This document shows, one piece after another, positions 11,151-22,282 of a stretch of 64,000 bases of DNA. Position 1 is the stretch's first letter; the number at the start of each line of letters is the position of its first letter. Source of the DNA: Pelobates cultripes (lineage: Eukaryota; Chordata; Amphibia; Anura; Pelobatidae); NCBI GenBank assembly GCA_933207985.1, contig OW240913.1, positions 356,842,866-356,906,865 of the forward strand, written 5' to 3'. A model generated the notes under the pieces. It was not told the DNA's origin and did not search any database. It saw only the letters and a list, made by a program, of their open reading frames with translations. A program made the translations under genes and the position numbers.

Positions 11151-12308
11151 GTGTGCTGGATGATGTGTGTGTGCGCGCTGGATGACGTGTGTGCGCGCGC
11201 TGGATGATGTGTGTGTGAGTGCTGGATGATGTGTGTGTGTGTGCTGAATGATGTGTGTGTGTGTGTGTGTGTGTGCTGAATGATGTGTGTGTGAGTGCTG
11301 GATGATGTGTGTGTGTGTGAGTGCTGGATGATGTGTGAGTGCTGGATGATGTGTGTTTGAGTGAGTGATGGATGATGGGTGTGTGAGTGCTGGATGATGT
11401 GTGTGTGTGCTGGATGATGGGTGTGTGAGTGCTGAATGATGTGTGTGTGAGTGCTGAATGATGTGTGTGCTGGATGATGGGTGTGTGAGTGCTGGATGAT
11501 GTGTGTGTGTGCTGGATGATGGGTGTGTGTGTGTGTTGGATGATGGGTGTGTGTGTGTGGGCTGGATGATGGGGTGTGTGTGCTGGATGATCTGGTGTGA
11601 GTGCTGGATGATGGGTGTGTGAGTGCTTTTTCGGATGATGGGTGTTTGTGTGTGAGTGCTGGATGATGGGTGTGTGTGTGTGTGTGTGTGTGTATGCGCC
11701 TGGATGATGGGTGCGTGTGTGTAGGCCATTGGATGATGTGTGTGTGTGTGTGTGTGCTGGATGATGTGGTGTGTGAGTGCTGGATGATGTGTGTGTGTGT
11801 GTGCTGATGTGTGTGAGTGCTGGATGATGTGTGTGAGTGCTGGATGATGTGGTTGTGTGAGTGCTGGATGATGGGTGTGTGAGTGCTGGATGATGGGTTG
11901 TGTGAGTGCTGGATGATGGGTGTGTGAGTGCTGGATGATGGGTGTGTGAGTGCTGGATGATGGGTGTGTGAGTGCTGGATGATGGGTGTGTGAGTGCTGG
12001 ATGATAGGTGGGTGTGTGTGTGCTGGATGATAGGTGGGTGTGTGTGTGCTGGATGATGGGTGTGTGTGTGCTGGATGATGGGTGTGTGAGTGCTGGATGA
12101 TGGGTGTGTGTGTGCTGGATGATGGGTGTGTGTGTGCTGGATGATGGGTGTGTGTGTGCTGGATGATGGGTGTGTGAGTGCTGGATGATGGTGTGTGTGT
12201 GTGCTGGATGATGAGTGCTGGATGATGTGTGTGTGTGTGCTGGATGATGGGTGTGTGAGTGTGCTGGATGATGGGTGTGTGAGTGCTGGATGATGGGTGT
12301 GTGAGTGC
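11150..12308. repeat. Minisatellite, about 20-22-bp unit (GTGCTGGATGATGGGTGTGTGA)
   Basis: More than 50 copies with internal GT expansion. The unit differs fully from the preceding array, with a sharp switch near 11150. The right half is more homogeneous than the left, as expected for recent expansion there. Confidence 0.92.
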
Positions 12309-12339
12309 GGGGGGGGAAGCATTTTTTTACTTTATGTAT

Positions 12340-12575
12340 AATTTGTATTTATCCCCCCTCCCTGCTTCTTACCTTGTCAGGGAGGGGGGAGATCGCCTGG
12401 TGGTCCGGTGGAGGGAGCCAGCCGCTGCACACAGGAGCCATCACACGCTGTGTTCCCTCTCCAGCTTTAACTCTCGCGAGACTCGCCTGTGCGGAGCGTT
12501 GCCATGGAAACAGCCGCGGGTCTCGCGAGAGTTATAGCTGGAGAGGGAACACAGCGTGTGCTGGCCCCTCAGTGC
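12340..12575. repeat. GC-rich foldback with paired TCTCGCGAGA sites
   Basis: Arms AGCACACGCTGTGTTCCCTC-type and GAGGGAACACAGCGTGTGCT are mirrored, continuing inward through CCAGCTTTAACTCTCGCGAGA and TCTCGCGAGAGTTATAGCTGG. Palindromes TCTCGCGAGA lie at 12472-12481 and 12521-12530. CTTACCTTGTC at about 12369 is a donor-like site on the minus strand. Confidence 0.8.
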
Positions 12576-12689
12576 AGGTAGCAGGGCCGGTCCTGCAGGA
12601 TCACTAGCGGGAACGGCGTTCCTGCTTTGGAAAAAGTGCAGGAACGCCGTTCCCATGCGTTCCTGCAGGACTCGAGCCCTGATTAAAAC

Positions 12690-13800
12690 CAGCTGCCTAA
12701 TATTGTGTAGGTTCACCTCGTGCTGCAAAAACAGCTCTGGACTCCACAAGATCTCTAAATGTGTCAGGTTGTACTTGGCATCAACATTATTAACAGATTC
12801 TTTAAGTCCTGCAAATTCTGAGATGGGGACAATTTGTGAACTGCTTCATGGCAATGGTGGGATGTGCAGGAACAAAAAAGGCTTGCTGTTTTTTTTTTTG
12901 TTCCTGCGCGACCCACTCATGTTTAATCCGATTGAGATCTGGGGAATTTAGAAGCCAAGGCAACACCTTGAACTCTTTATCATGTATCTCCAAACATTTC
13001 TGTACAAATTTTGCAGTGTGGCAGGGTGCATTATCCTGCTGAAAGAAGCCACTGTCATCAGGGAACACCATTGCCATAAAGCACTGTACATGGTCTGCAA
13101 CAATCTCTAGCTACTGTGTACGTGTCAGAGTAACATCCACATGAATGCCAGGATCCAAGGTTTCCCAGCAGAGCATTACCCAGAGCATAACACTGCATCT
13201 GCCGGCCTGCCTTCTTCCCATAGTGCATTCTGCTGTCACCTCTTCCCCAGGTGAATAATGCACAGACACACAGCCATGCACCTGATTTAAAAAAAAACAT
13301 GTTTCATCATACCAGGCAACCTCCTTCCATTGTTCCATGGTCCAGTTCTAACACTCACATCCCCACTGAAGTCACTTTTGGCGTTAGACAGGGGTCATCG
13401 TGGGTACTCTGACCAGTCTGTGGCTACAAAGCCCCATAGACAGCAAACTGCAATGCACTGTGTGTTCATGGCCAGCATTAAATTGTTTTAGCAATTTGAG
13501 CTACAGTAGCTCTTCTGTGTGATCGAACCACAGGGGCTAATCTTCACTTCCTACATGTGTTAATAAGGCTTGGGTGCCGATGACCCTGATTCACTTCACA
13601 GGTTGTCCTTCCTTGCACCACTTTTGGTAGGTACTAACCACTGCAAACCAGGAACAACCCACAAGACTTGCCTTTTTGGCAATGCTCTGACCCAGTTGTC
13701 TAGCCCTTGTCAAAGTAATTTTTTCTGCTTCCAACACATGAAATTTAAGAGCTGTCTGTTCACTTGCTGCCTAATATATCCCATCTCTTGACCATCATGC
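12690..13800 (-). pseudogene. Tc1-like transposase, heavily decayed
   Basis: Minus-strand reading shows, in order, AKKASLVGCSWFAVVS-like helix-turn-helix sequence, NWTMEQWKEVAWYDETCFFLNQ split by frames (first catalytic Asp), FFQQDNAPCHTAKFVQ (second Asp) and LLNSPDLNRIKHEW. The last normally reads PIEHLW, so the third acidic residue of the DDE triad is replaced by Lys. There are several stops and shifts. It once cut and pasted itself at TA sites; it cannot do so now. Confidence 0.85.
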
Positions 13801-13879
13801 CATTGTAATGATATAATCAATGTTATTCACTTCACCTGTCAATGGTTTTAATGTTGTGACTGATCAGTGTATATGAAAC

Positions 13880-14290
13880 ATATATCAATATATAAAGAAA
13901 ACTAAATCATTTGAAAAAAATTTCAAAATATATTAAATCAAGGTCATATACCGTACAATGTTCTAGCAGATGGTTTGCAAATGTAGAATTTAGGAGTTAC
14001 TACATTTTCAATCTGTGACACAAAAAAATGGATCTCAGAACTCACTTTTCCAATTGACTTATAATCTACCCTTTCCCCATTTTGAAATGAGTTTTGCTGC
14101 CTCAACCAAATTCACAAGTATCCTATATATTGATTGCTATGGGATTGTGATCTTGAACATGTTGGTGACCAATGAATATTTAATTGTTTGTCTAAAATTC
14201 CAATATCAATCAATAATGAGCCTCATAAAAAGATGCCTCAGTATCCATGCTGACAAAATGTTTCACCTTCTTTGAACTAATGTGTTCTTA
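13880..14290. other. No recognisable feature
   Basis: AT-rich intronic sequence without convincing frames or repeats. Confidence 0.5.
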
Positions 14291-14298
14291 CTCTAACG

Positions 14299-14419
14299 CA
14301 GGCATAGGCAACCTTCGGCACTCAGATGTTTTGGATTACACCTCCCATGATGCTTTGCCAGCATTATGGGTGTAAGAGCATTATGGGGGATCTGGAGTGC
14401 CGAAGGTTGCCTACCCCTG
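14299..14419. mobile_element. hAT miniature palindromic element (121 bp, copy 1)
   Basis: Starts CAGGCATAGGCAACCTTCGG and ends CCGAAGGTTGCCTACCCCTG. It is flanked by a perfect 8-bp duplication, CTCTAACG. The whole element is a near-perfect hairpin (ACTCAGATGTTTTGGATTAC against the other arm). Copies lie at 20163-20295 and 43301-43436. Confidence 0.9.
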
Positions 14420-14429
14420 CTCTAACGTA

Positions 14430-16300
14430 TTAGTGCATCACCCAATTATATGTTTTCCTGTATATGTTCTCCTGTAAATACAGAATGGCTTGCATGAACG
14501 CTTATTTTTGGGAAATAGCACACAGACTTAGTTTTACTCCAACACAAAAGTCCTGAGTATGCAATATAACATATCACCACTGCTCCATAGTGAGCAAGAC
14601 ATAAGACCTGTACTAAAGTCATATCCCTATGGCACAGGACACGCCAAATAATAAGGAACATAAACTCTTCACTAGATGGCCTCTGCAGCCGATGTAACAA
14701 CTCACTAGGCAAGTTCCTTTCCATATGTTAGGAAATAGTCAATTCATCTTTAGTGTTACCAAAAGTATACCGGGATATATCTCAATAGATAGCAACCTCT
14801 GTAGCAAATGCATTTAAACGTTTGCTAAGTGAACAAACGGCTAGATACCTATGTTTTCCTTATCATTACCTACCTGGTCTCACTGTGTCTCCTTGGACAT
14901 TTGTTATTACAGATAAAATTATATAAATATAGCGTCAATGTGTTCCTCAGCATGTACAATAGCTAAATATAACCAACATTTAATTCTAACACAACTAGTA
15001 TAACGTATGGGAACAGAAATTGAAACAAGCCCAAACAAGATGAAACATTTGCTTTTCTACATAAGACAATTCTAACATTAACCTAAAAAACATGTTAACA
15101 TTAATATTTTGACTTTGATTCCCTTTATAATTGTAATCAAATGTCTTTATCACATTTCAATTCAACCTTTTGTTTTTATTATACATTTATGTTTTATTGG
15201 CAAGTATATTTCTATAAAATGTTTATTTCATTATTTTATAAAGTTTATTTTTCTCAATCATCTACTTGTAAATCATTCCAATATGTTTCCAAGCAATTTA
15301 GAGCAGTCTTAACGATAATGGTTTATTATTTTACTGTATATTTTCAGGTACATTTTGTTCTTTGCACTATTAATAACCTTTGTCAAAGAATATCCCTCGC
15401 ATTTTACAACAGTAAGCTCTAGAGCTGTTTAGTTAAGTTTTTGGTTTAACCTTCAGGTTTTAAATTAAAGTGTGTTATCTTTACTCCGTTGCTATTTCTC
15501 TTCCCTGTGATTCATGTCATGTATAAAAATAATTTCATTTAAAATAGTTAAGTTTTTTTTACTTATATATATATATATAAAGACTACGTCTGTTAAATTA
15601 TATGACTCAGCGGTTTGACTATAGATTAGGAGAAGCTGTTAAAGCATTGCCCCATATACAATGCTCCAAAAGATTTTTTTTATACCCTAAAATGCAAGAA
15701 TGCACAATCCATACCGCTAGAACATATTCCATTTTCCAATATCATCAATGATCAGCTGCCTCATAAATCACCTTCCATACAGTGAAATTGCTTTGTGGCC
15801 AGATCCAGAAGACAAACACTATTGCTTTTTTATTACTACCCCATATTTCTTCAATATTGGTATCACTTTCTTTGTGCGAGATCATGGAATGTGTTTTTGG
15901 CAATTATGGGTTCTGGCCCGATATTTCTGCACCATCCTTTATCTTGATTTAGCATGATGGCACCTATCTGGCCTATCTTGTGCATGTACAATTATTTAGA
16001 GACTATTAATGTTATTAGCTTACACCTTACGTTCTCTCCTAAATTTATTTTTTAGTATGTGTGGACCATATTCCCAAACTTGTCAAAATATGAAATCCTG
16101 TAAAAATGATTTCAATATCTTAAATTGTTTAAAATCCTCATCATCTGCTAATGAGTTAGGCCCCTACCATGACTATTGAATTTAAAATAAAAAGGTTTTC
16201 TTGAGAAAACAGTGTGATGATCGGAAGTTTTCTTTAGACTAATGTGTCCTCAGGGCTACAGTGATCCTTACTGAAGCCCAATGCCATAGAATGTTTTCCT
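14430..16300. other. Intronic sequence, no clear feature
   Basis: AT-rich, with a short TA microsatellite near 15564-15580. No coding exon with good splice sites was seen. Confidence 0.4.
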
Positions 16301-16946
16301 GCATTCACTCCAGGGCCAGATTAAGAGCCCAGTGGGCCTGGTGCTGACAATTATGACAGGCCTAATTACAGAATCATATCGACCGAAAACAGTAAAAAAC
16401 TCCCAAGCATCATGTATCTGATGGAGATGGTGCTGGAGAGAAAGAAAACAGCAGCTATAAGAAAACACATACCCTAGGCTAATCTCTCTAATTTATGTTT
16501 TCATCTTTCAAGTAAATCCATAGCCCCTAACAGCAGTGTCCAGTCAAGCAGGAAGTCAATGGGCATGGTAAAAGGGTGTGCCACTGACACAAATCACGTA
16601 ACCTGCCAAAAGGGGCGAACATGCCCAAAAAGAGGACATGTCTGCTCAAAGAATTAGAAGGCCAGCCTGGCATGAATGCATGTCAGGCTGCCTGCCAATC
16701 ATGCAGCTGGCCAACTAAGGGCATACTATGCACCCTGAGCTTGGCATAAATGCATCTAATGATGCGCTCACTCAACGCTTTCTAAGGACTGTTCCCTAGC
16801 ACTCGCTGGTCCACTTGTCTCCTTACCTTCTTACTAGCAGGCAAAAGCTCCTGGTATATGGTCTGGGACAGAGAAAAGCTGTATGTAGTGAGTGTAGAAG
16901 AAAGGGAACATGCCACAGTGTTAGAGAGACCAAAGTCAGCATTACC

Positions 16947-17545
16947 TTAAAGGATCACTATAGGGTCAGGAACACAAACATGAATTCATGACCCTATAGT
17001 GTTAACACCACCATCTAGCCTCCCTGGGCCCCTCATGCCTCCATAAATATAGCAAAATCCTACTATATTCAAGCCTGAAGCTGTAACTCTGCAAGCTGTT
17101 AGACTCATAAAAACAAACAGTCTGCTGACATCATTAGAAGTGGTGGCCTGATCCAATCACAGTGTTTCCCCATAGGATTGGCTGAGACTGACAAAGAGGC
17201 AGATCAGGGTCAGAGCCAGCATGATTCAAACACAGCCCTGGCCAATCAGCATCTCCTTATATAGATGAATTTAATTAATGAATCTCTATGAGGAAAGTTC
17301 AGTGTCTGCATGCAGAGGGAGGAGACACTGAATGTTTGGATGCATTTTAGGCAGCCATGACACAGGAAGGATCTCTAACAGTCATCTAAGGAGTGGCCAG
17401 TGAAGTTATCACTAGGATGTAATGTAAACACAGCATTTTCTCTGAAAAGACCGTGCTTACAGCAAAAAGCCTGAAGGTAATGATTCTACTCACCAGAACA
17501 AATTCAATAAGCTGTAGTTGTTCTGGTGACTATAGTGTGCTTTAA
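16947..17545. mobile_element. TTAA element nested in hAT composite C
   Basis: TTAAAGGATCACTATAGGGTCAGGAA at one end and GACTATAGTGTGCTTTAA at the other, both with TTAA. Internal hairpins include ATGAATTCAT and the CCAGAACAA/TTGTTCTGG stem near 17490-17528. Confidence 0.75.
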
Positions 17546-17789
17546 CTATATTCATTGTCAGCCAGTCCACACAAGTTTTGTTCCCATACATCCCTCTTAA
17601 GTTTCCATACTTAAGTAAGAGTATGTGAAAAGTAGTTAGGGTTGCCACCTTTCTTGGAAAACCATACCGGCCTTACTAATTTGCATAATTAAATATGTGT
17701 GGGTGACATCACATGATATAAATCACAAGGAGTGACATAAGAGAAAATGCTGTAAAATCACCAAAAAACTACTTCGTTTAAATCTGCTG

Positions 17790-18590
17790 TATAGATGGAT
17801 TCCTCCCAGTGCCCCCATGTCTCCCAGTGCCCTCATGACTCAGTGCCCCATGTGTCGATTACTCCAGGTCTCAGTGTTCCTATGTATCAGTGTTTCAGTG
17901 CCCCATGTCTCCCAGTGTCCCCTAGTGTTGTGTCCCCAGGTCTCCCAGTGATCCTATGTATCAGTGTCTCAATGCCCCATGTCTCCCTGTGTCCCCATGT
18001 ATCCCAGGGTCCCCATGTCACTAGGACACTAGGAAGACGGGGAGACCTGGGGACACGGGGAGACCTAGGGACACGGAGCCACCAGTGACACTGGGAGACT
18101 AGGGGACTCAGGCTGGGACACATGGGGACAATGGGAAAATAGGGGACACTTGAAGACATTGGGACACAGACACCAGGGACAAAGATACTAGAGACACTGG
18201 CTGGGGGACATGGGGACATTGAGACATGGGGGCACTGGGAGACATGGGGACACTGAGACACCAGGGCCACAGACACTAGGGACACTAGCTTGGGGACATT
18301 GTGACACTTGAGGCACTGAGAGACATGGAGGCACTAGGAGACATGGGGAGAGTGAGACACTGGCAGACTGGGGGCACTGGGAGACTAGGGGTCATTGGGA
18401 GACTAGGGGGCACTGAGACACCAAGGACACTGGCTGGGAGACATGGGGACACTGTGTCCCCATGTGTCTTTCCATAATGTCTCCCAATGTCCCTTAGTGT
18501 CTCAGTGTCTACCATAATGTCTCCCAGTGTCCCTTAGTGTCTCAGTGTCTGCCATAATGTCTCCCAGTGTCCCTTTGTGTCTCAGTATAT
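17790..18590. repeat. CCCAGTGTCCCCATGTCT minisatellite with two orientation switches
   Basis: From about 17790 to 18016 the units read CCCAGTGTCCCCATGTCTC. From 18020 to about 18450 they read GGGACACTGGGAGACATGGG. From 18455 to 18590 they return to the C-strand version. The second switch is a 25-base palindrome at 18441-18465. Confidence 0.85.
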
Positions 18591-19059
18591 GTCTCCTTGC
18601 AGCCTTTCCCCCCATCCCTTACTTCCCTGAGCTGTAGGCTGTCTCTGCAGTGTGGGAGTTGCTGTCTGGACTCTCTGTAGCTGCACCCGTGCAGATCAGT
18701 GAGTATAGATAGGCAGGGAGGGATATGCTGGAACTTCCTATCCCTGCCTGTCTCCACATACAGCGACCCCTACTGGCCAGTGCTGGTATTGCAGAGTAAT
18801 CTCCATTTATACTGAGAAAAATACCAGCATTTATATTGCCAGTATCACTGCAATATTGGCACCAGCCAGGCAGCCTCAAATACTGGCTGTGCCAATAAAA
18901 TAAAAGCCAGGTGGAATCCCTAAGAGTAGTGTGTTGTTTTTTTTTTTTTTTAAATCAATGGGCCTATTCCATGGGCCTGGGCCTGGGCCTGGGCCTGGAG
19001 CTGCAGCTCCATCAGCCCCTATGTTAATCCGGCCCTGATTCACTCACAATCAAACTGGT

Positions 19060-20075
19060 AGTCTTTGTTTTTTGAGACTGTAGGGAACTGTATTTTTCTT
19101 GCTGTCTTACTCTCCTGTAGTTTTACTGCTATTTCCTAAAATACATAAAAGTGTAATAAATATAAAACACAAGGTGTTATAACCTGCTTAATGCACTCTA
19201 ACGAGCCCCAAAGAGTGCTGCTGTTTTCCTTGAAATACTGTATTTGCTAGTAGGCATCAAATTCCTGGAGAGGATATGGAAAAACATATTATCTAGTTCT
19301 TCCACCTGTTTCTGAGCATTTTAACAAGAGTAAAACACGGTGTAGTTTTAAATGCAGCCTGCTAGATGATAAAGCATGTCGACCAGCCTTCTGTTTGTCG
19401 TTGAGACTGAGCTGCCTCCAGCCACAGTGTTAATTGATATGATTGTTCTGGCGCTATACATCCTAAATAAGAGAGTAAATACCCACTTAATCTTTTTCCA
19501 AGATTGTTAAACACCTACGAAAATCATACAAAACAACAGAGAAACTGCAGCAATTCCAATCGATTCTGCTCTGTATGGTAAATAAGTGATGAGATGTACA
19601 AATTCAGATTTAATGGAGCACAGTGATCACACTTTCGAAAGTACTTCGGCTGTTGTTTAGATAAGCAAGAGTCTCTGGCTTTTAGTCCCATCCGCCTTGC
19701 ATTTCTCATGAATAACACATTTATTAAATGCAAGCCTGTGATTAAATATTTATTTCAAAATAAAACAACCAGGCCACTGTTCTTGCCAAAGTAACATGAG
19801 TTGTGAGTTAAGGGTAAACTTTAAAGTTTGTCTATAGCTAAAACGGGCTATTGCAGAAAGAATTTATTTTTTTAATAAAACATGTAAGTGCTTCTGTTAA
19901 CTTATATCTGTATCGTGTTGGTTTGCATTCATTGCAAATCTTCAGAGATTTGCAATGAGTATTATGTAAAACATACAATTCCGTGACCTCCCTTTGCGTA
20001 TTCTATTTTTTATTATTCATATGCCAATTCCATATGACTTTTCAGTGACAAGGATTTTTTAATCCTCTTGCAGTA
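19060..20075. other. No recognisable feature
   Basis: AT-rich intronic sequence without a supported gene or repeat. Confidence 0.45.
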
Positions 20076-20077
20076 AA

Positions 20078-20171
20078 TTTTATTAAAATATATATGGACC
20101 AATAAGTAAAAAACATCACTTACCAAAATACCAAAAGTGAGGCATCTCATATTATGTACTAGGGATAGGCA
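20078..20171. repeat. Local direct duplication, copy 1
   Basis: About 93 bases from TTTATTAAAATATATATGGA to GTACTAGGGATAGGCA recur at 20818-20910 with about two mismatches. This copy runs on into the hAT miniature element. Confidence 0.9.
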
Positions 20172-20295
20172 ACATTCGGCACTCCAGATGTTGTGGACTA
20201 CATCCCCCATAATGCTCTTACACCCATAATGCTGGAAAAGCATCATGGGAGGTGTAGTCCAAAACATCTGGAGTGCCGAAGGTTGCCTATGCCTG
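20163..20295. mobile_element. hAT miniature palindromic element (copy 2)
   Basis: Same family as 14299-14419: GGATAGGCAACATTCGGCAC at one end and GTGCCGAAGGTTGCCTATGC at the other. The flanking TACTAG repeats on both sides (6 of 8 duplication bases kept). Confidence 0.85.
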
Positions 20296-20817
20296 TACTA
20301 GAGCATGCTATTTATTTCGGGTGTCATGCTAAGGCGTCTATTCAATAAATAGTGAATTGAGGTGAGATGGCAATAGACTTGCAACTTATAGGTTAGAAAC
20401 CCATGGGTAAGTTGGAGATTTTACCTAAGGTATTATTTGTCCTAAATTTCGCAAATGAGTTTTCAATTAAATGTTTAGCAAATATATTCCCAACATTTTG
20501 TTAGGAGTTATTCCGGAAGAGTTAAAATCAATCTTAGCATTTACTGAATATTTCACAAGTATAGAGTTCATATTACATTTTAATAATTACCTGAAACAGA
20601 CCTTATCATTCGCAAGTGGACTGTTTCATCCTTTGTGGATGACAGACTATATTTAATAAGGAACTTGGCAAGATTTACACTTCAACTGATTCTGATGAAT
20701 TTAAAGCTAAAATTGCTACTAAATTGTCTTTAGTAACTAGCCCAGTGTTCTAGAAACTAGCAAATGTAAAGACACTCCCTCTCTGTTTGGAACAGGGGTA
20801 AGCAAAGAATTTCTGGT

Positions 20818-20910
20818 TTTATTAAAATATATATGGACCCATAAGTAAAAAACATCACTTACCAAAATACCAAAAGTGAGGCATCTCATAATATGTACTA
20901 GGGATAGGCA
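20818..20910. repeat. Local direct duplication, copy 2
   Basis: Near-identical to 20078-20171, including the first nine or so bases of the hAT miniature element. It then breaks abruptly into GGGTGCTCTGGG, which belongs to a different repeat family. Confidence 0.9.
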
Positions 20911-21150
20911 GGGTGCTCTGGGAAATTTCTGCCTCTTGAGTTTAATTCCACTGGCTTAACCAAACCAGGAAGTAACAGGACCTGTTGTCTGATTGACAGC
21001 CGGGGTGTGTAACAAGGTTAATTTATAAAATTGCCAATTTCTATGGAAATCTGTACTTTTTGTGAAATTACAAGATAACACATTCTTCACACATAAAGTG
21101 CTGCTGCAAGTTTAAGTGTTTTAGGGATTTGAATTGTCCTTTTAGATCTA
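20911..21150. mobile_element. Truncated interspersed element, AACCAGGAAGTAACAGG family
   Basis: Shares AAACCAGGAAGTAACAGGA, ATTGACAGCC and TTCTATGGAAATCTG-type phrases with 42578-42960 (opposite orientation) and about 63075-63470. No coding content. Confidence 0.7.
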
Positions 21151-21473
21151 TATAAGTTTAATTTGTTAATTTACTTAGAAATCCTAGCTGTCTATGGAAA
21201 TTCTGTAAAACCTCCACAGTGCTATTTGTGCAGGCATATCCATAGCACAATTATAAATGGGATGTTCAAACAAACCCTAAGGGGACAATGTCACATTCGC
21301 CTCAGAAGTAAGGTTGGGGTGTCATACGTCCACTGTTGTTCTCCCTCCAGCACTGCAATAGTGCTGAGCCTGTGCACTTTATTATAACAATTTGTGTAAC
21401 ATAGAGCTTTGTCTAGAGAAGGCATTACTGATGTGTATGCAAGACATTATCTATTTTTCCCATTTTTATATAG

Positions 21474-21539
21474 ACGAGCCAAAAGAAATAAATGACACAG
21501 AAAATGAAGAAAGAATTACTGAAAGAAAAGGTTCCAAAG
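21474..21539 (+). CDS. MACROD2: Acidic C-terminal tail exon, MACROD2-like (66 nt, phase 1-1)
   Basis: The exon follows TTTTTATATAG and precedes AAAG|GTATCG. Read in phase 1 it encodes DEPKEINDTENEERITERKG plus SK, a lysine- and glutamate-rich, low-complexity segment with no domain or membrane stretch. Its length is divisible by three and it begins and ends in phase 1, like its neighbours. In MACROD2 the macrodomain (hydrolysis of mono-ADP-ribose from acidic residues) is followed by a long disordered acidic tail, and this segment would be part of that tail. The catalytic macrodomain is not in the window. The gene name is inferred from remembered tail similarity and intron size; exon identity is better supported than the name. 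Confidence 0.55.
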
Positions 21540-21783
21540 GTATCGTTTTCATAATTTAACCATGATCAAGCTTTATATGTTTCTATGTAACCTAAAAAAC
21601 TTGCTTTACCATATTTGTTATATACAAAATGGGATTTACAAACTCATTAATATAATATTGAACATTAATATTGTATACTGTTATATATAAAATGTGATTT
21701 ACAAACTCATTAAAGGGACCCTTGAGACACAATACCCATGTCATTGAATTGGTTATGGTGCCTGAAATCGCATGGCACTCCAT

Positions 21784-22214
21784 TTAAAGTAACACTATGA
21801 TGTCAAGAATATAAATGTGTATTCCGAATGCTAATGTGTTGTTAATATGTCGTAATTACCGTTTAGGTGACGCACCCACCTGCAAGATTTTTAAAAGTTG
21901 TTTATTTACCTTTTTTCTCACGCTGCTCTGCCCTCCCCGTGGTCACCTCTGATCCTTGGCTGAGAACATCAGTCTTGATGATCTCACCCAATACAACGCT
22001 TTCCCGTAGAGTTACACTCGGTTCTGGAGGAGGAAGCGCCTCTAGTGGCATTCAGGAAGACAGCCATTAGAGGTGTATTTAAGCTTGCAATGTAAACAAT
22101 GTAGTTTCAACAAAACATCAATGTTTTACATTGCGGGATTAAAATGGCAGTATCACTGCACCAAGGCAACTTCATCGAGATGACTTGGCCTGGGTGACTT
22201 AAGCGGTCCTTTAA
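21784..22214. mobile_element. TTAA-flanked miniature element
   Basis: TTAAAGTAACACTATGATG and AGCGGTCCTTTAA with TTAA at both ends. Internal stems include AATGTAAACAATG/CATTGTTTTACATT-like arms around 22090-22135. Confidence 0.7.
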
Positions 22215-22282
22215 TTTCAGATTACATTACAAAACTGCAAAATAAAAACTGTACTGAGCATAACACTTAACATCTGGTGGAT

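Larger units (their letters stand above)
10349..12681. mobile_element. Non-autonomous hAT composite B (2333 bp) with 8-bp TSD
   Basis: Ends CAGGGGTCAAGTCCTGGGGA and, reversed, CAGGGCTCGAGTCCTGCAGGA are inverted repeats. They are flanked by perfect duplications ATTAAAAC (10341-10348, 12682-12689) within the Tc1 terminal repeat. There is no transposase frame. Cargo: a poly-C run, two successive G-strand minisatellites and a GC-rich foldback with two TCTCGCGAGA palindromes. Confidence 0.9.
10323..13873 (-). mobile_element. Tc1/mariner element split by hAT composite B
   Basis: The left end near 10324 (CCGCCACAACATTAAAACCA) and right end near 13850-13873 (TGGTTTTAATGTTGTGACTGATCAGTG) are inverted repeats. 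The transposase remnant lies between 12690 and about 13800 on the minus strand. The element is interrupted just inside its left terminal repeat. Confidence 0.85.
16311..19037. mobile_element. Non-autonomous hAT composite C (2727 bp) with 8-bp TSD
   Basis: Ends CAGGGCCAGATTAA and TTAATCCGGCCCTG are inverted repeats, flanked by perfect ATTCACTC duplications (16303-16310, 19038-19045). There is no transposase. Cargo: unique-looking sequence, a nested TTAA element (16947-17545), a minisatellite that changes strand twice (17790-18590) and a short GGGCCT repeat near 18970-18998. Confidence 0.9.

Noticed and set aside
11150..12300. CRISPR-like array of short repeats
   Set aside because: Units are contiguous with no unique spacers; the sequence context is a vertebrate minisatellite.
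10384..12322. Long minus-strand open frames of about 200-460 codons rich in His, Thr, Ser and Pro
   Set aside because: They are translations of tandem repeats whose units lack stops; all three frames give the same kind of low-complexity product.
12283..12951. Overlapping + strand frames of 84-131 codons
   Set aside because: They cross the hAT boundary and the antisense of the Tc1 transposase; no consistent domain.
17795..18515. Frames with CPHVSQ or VSQCPHVS repeats
   Set aside because: Products of the strand-switching minisatellite.
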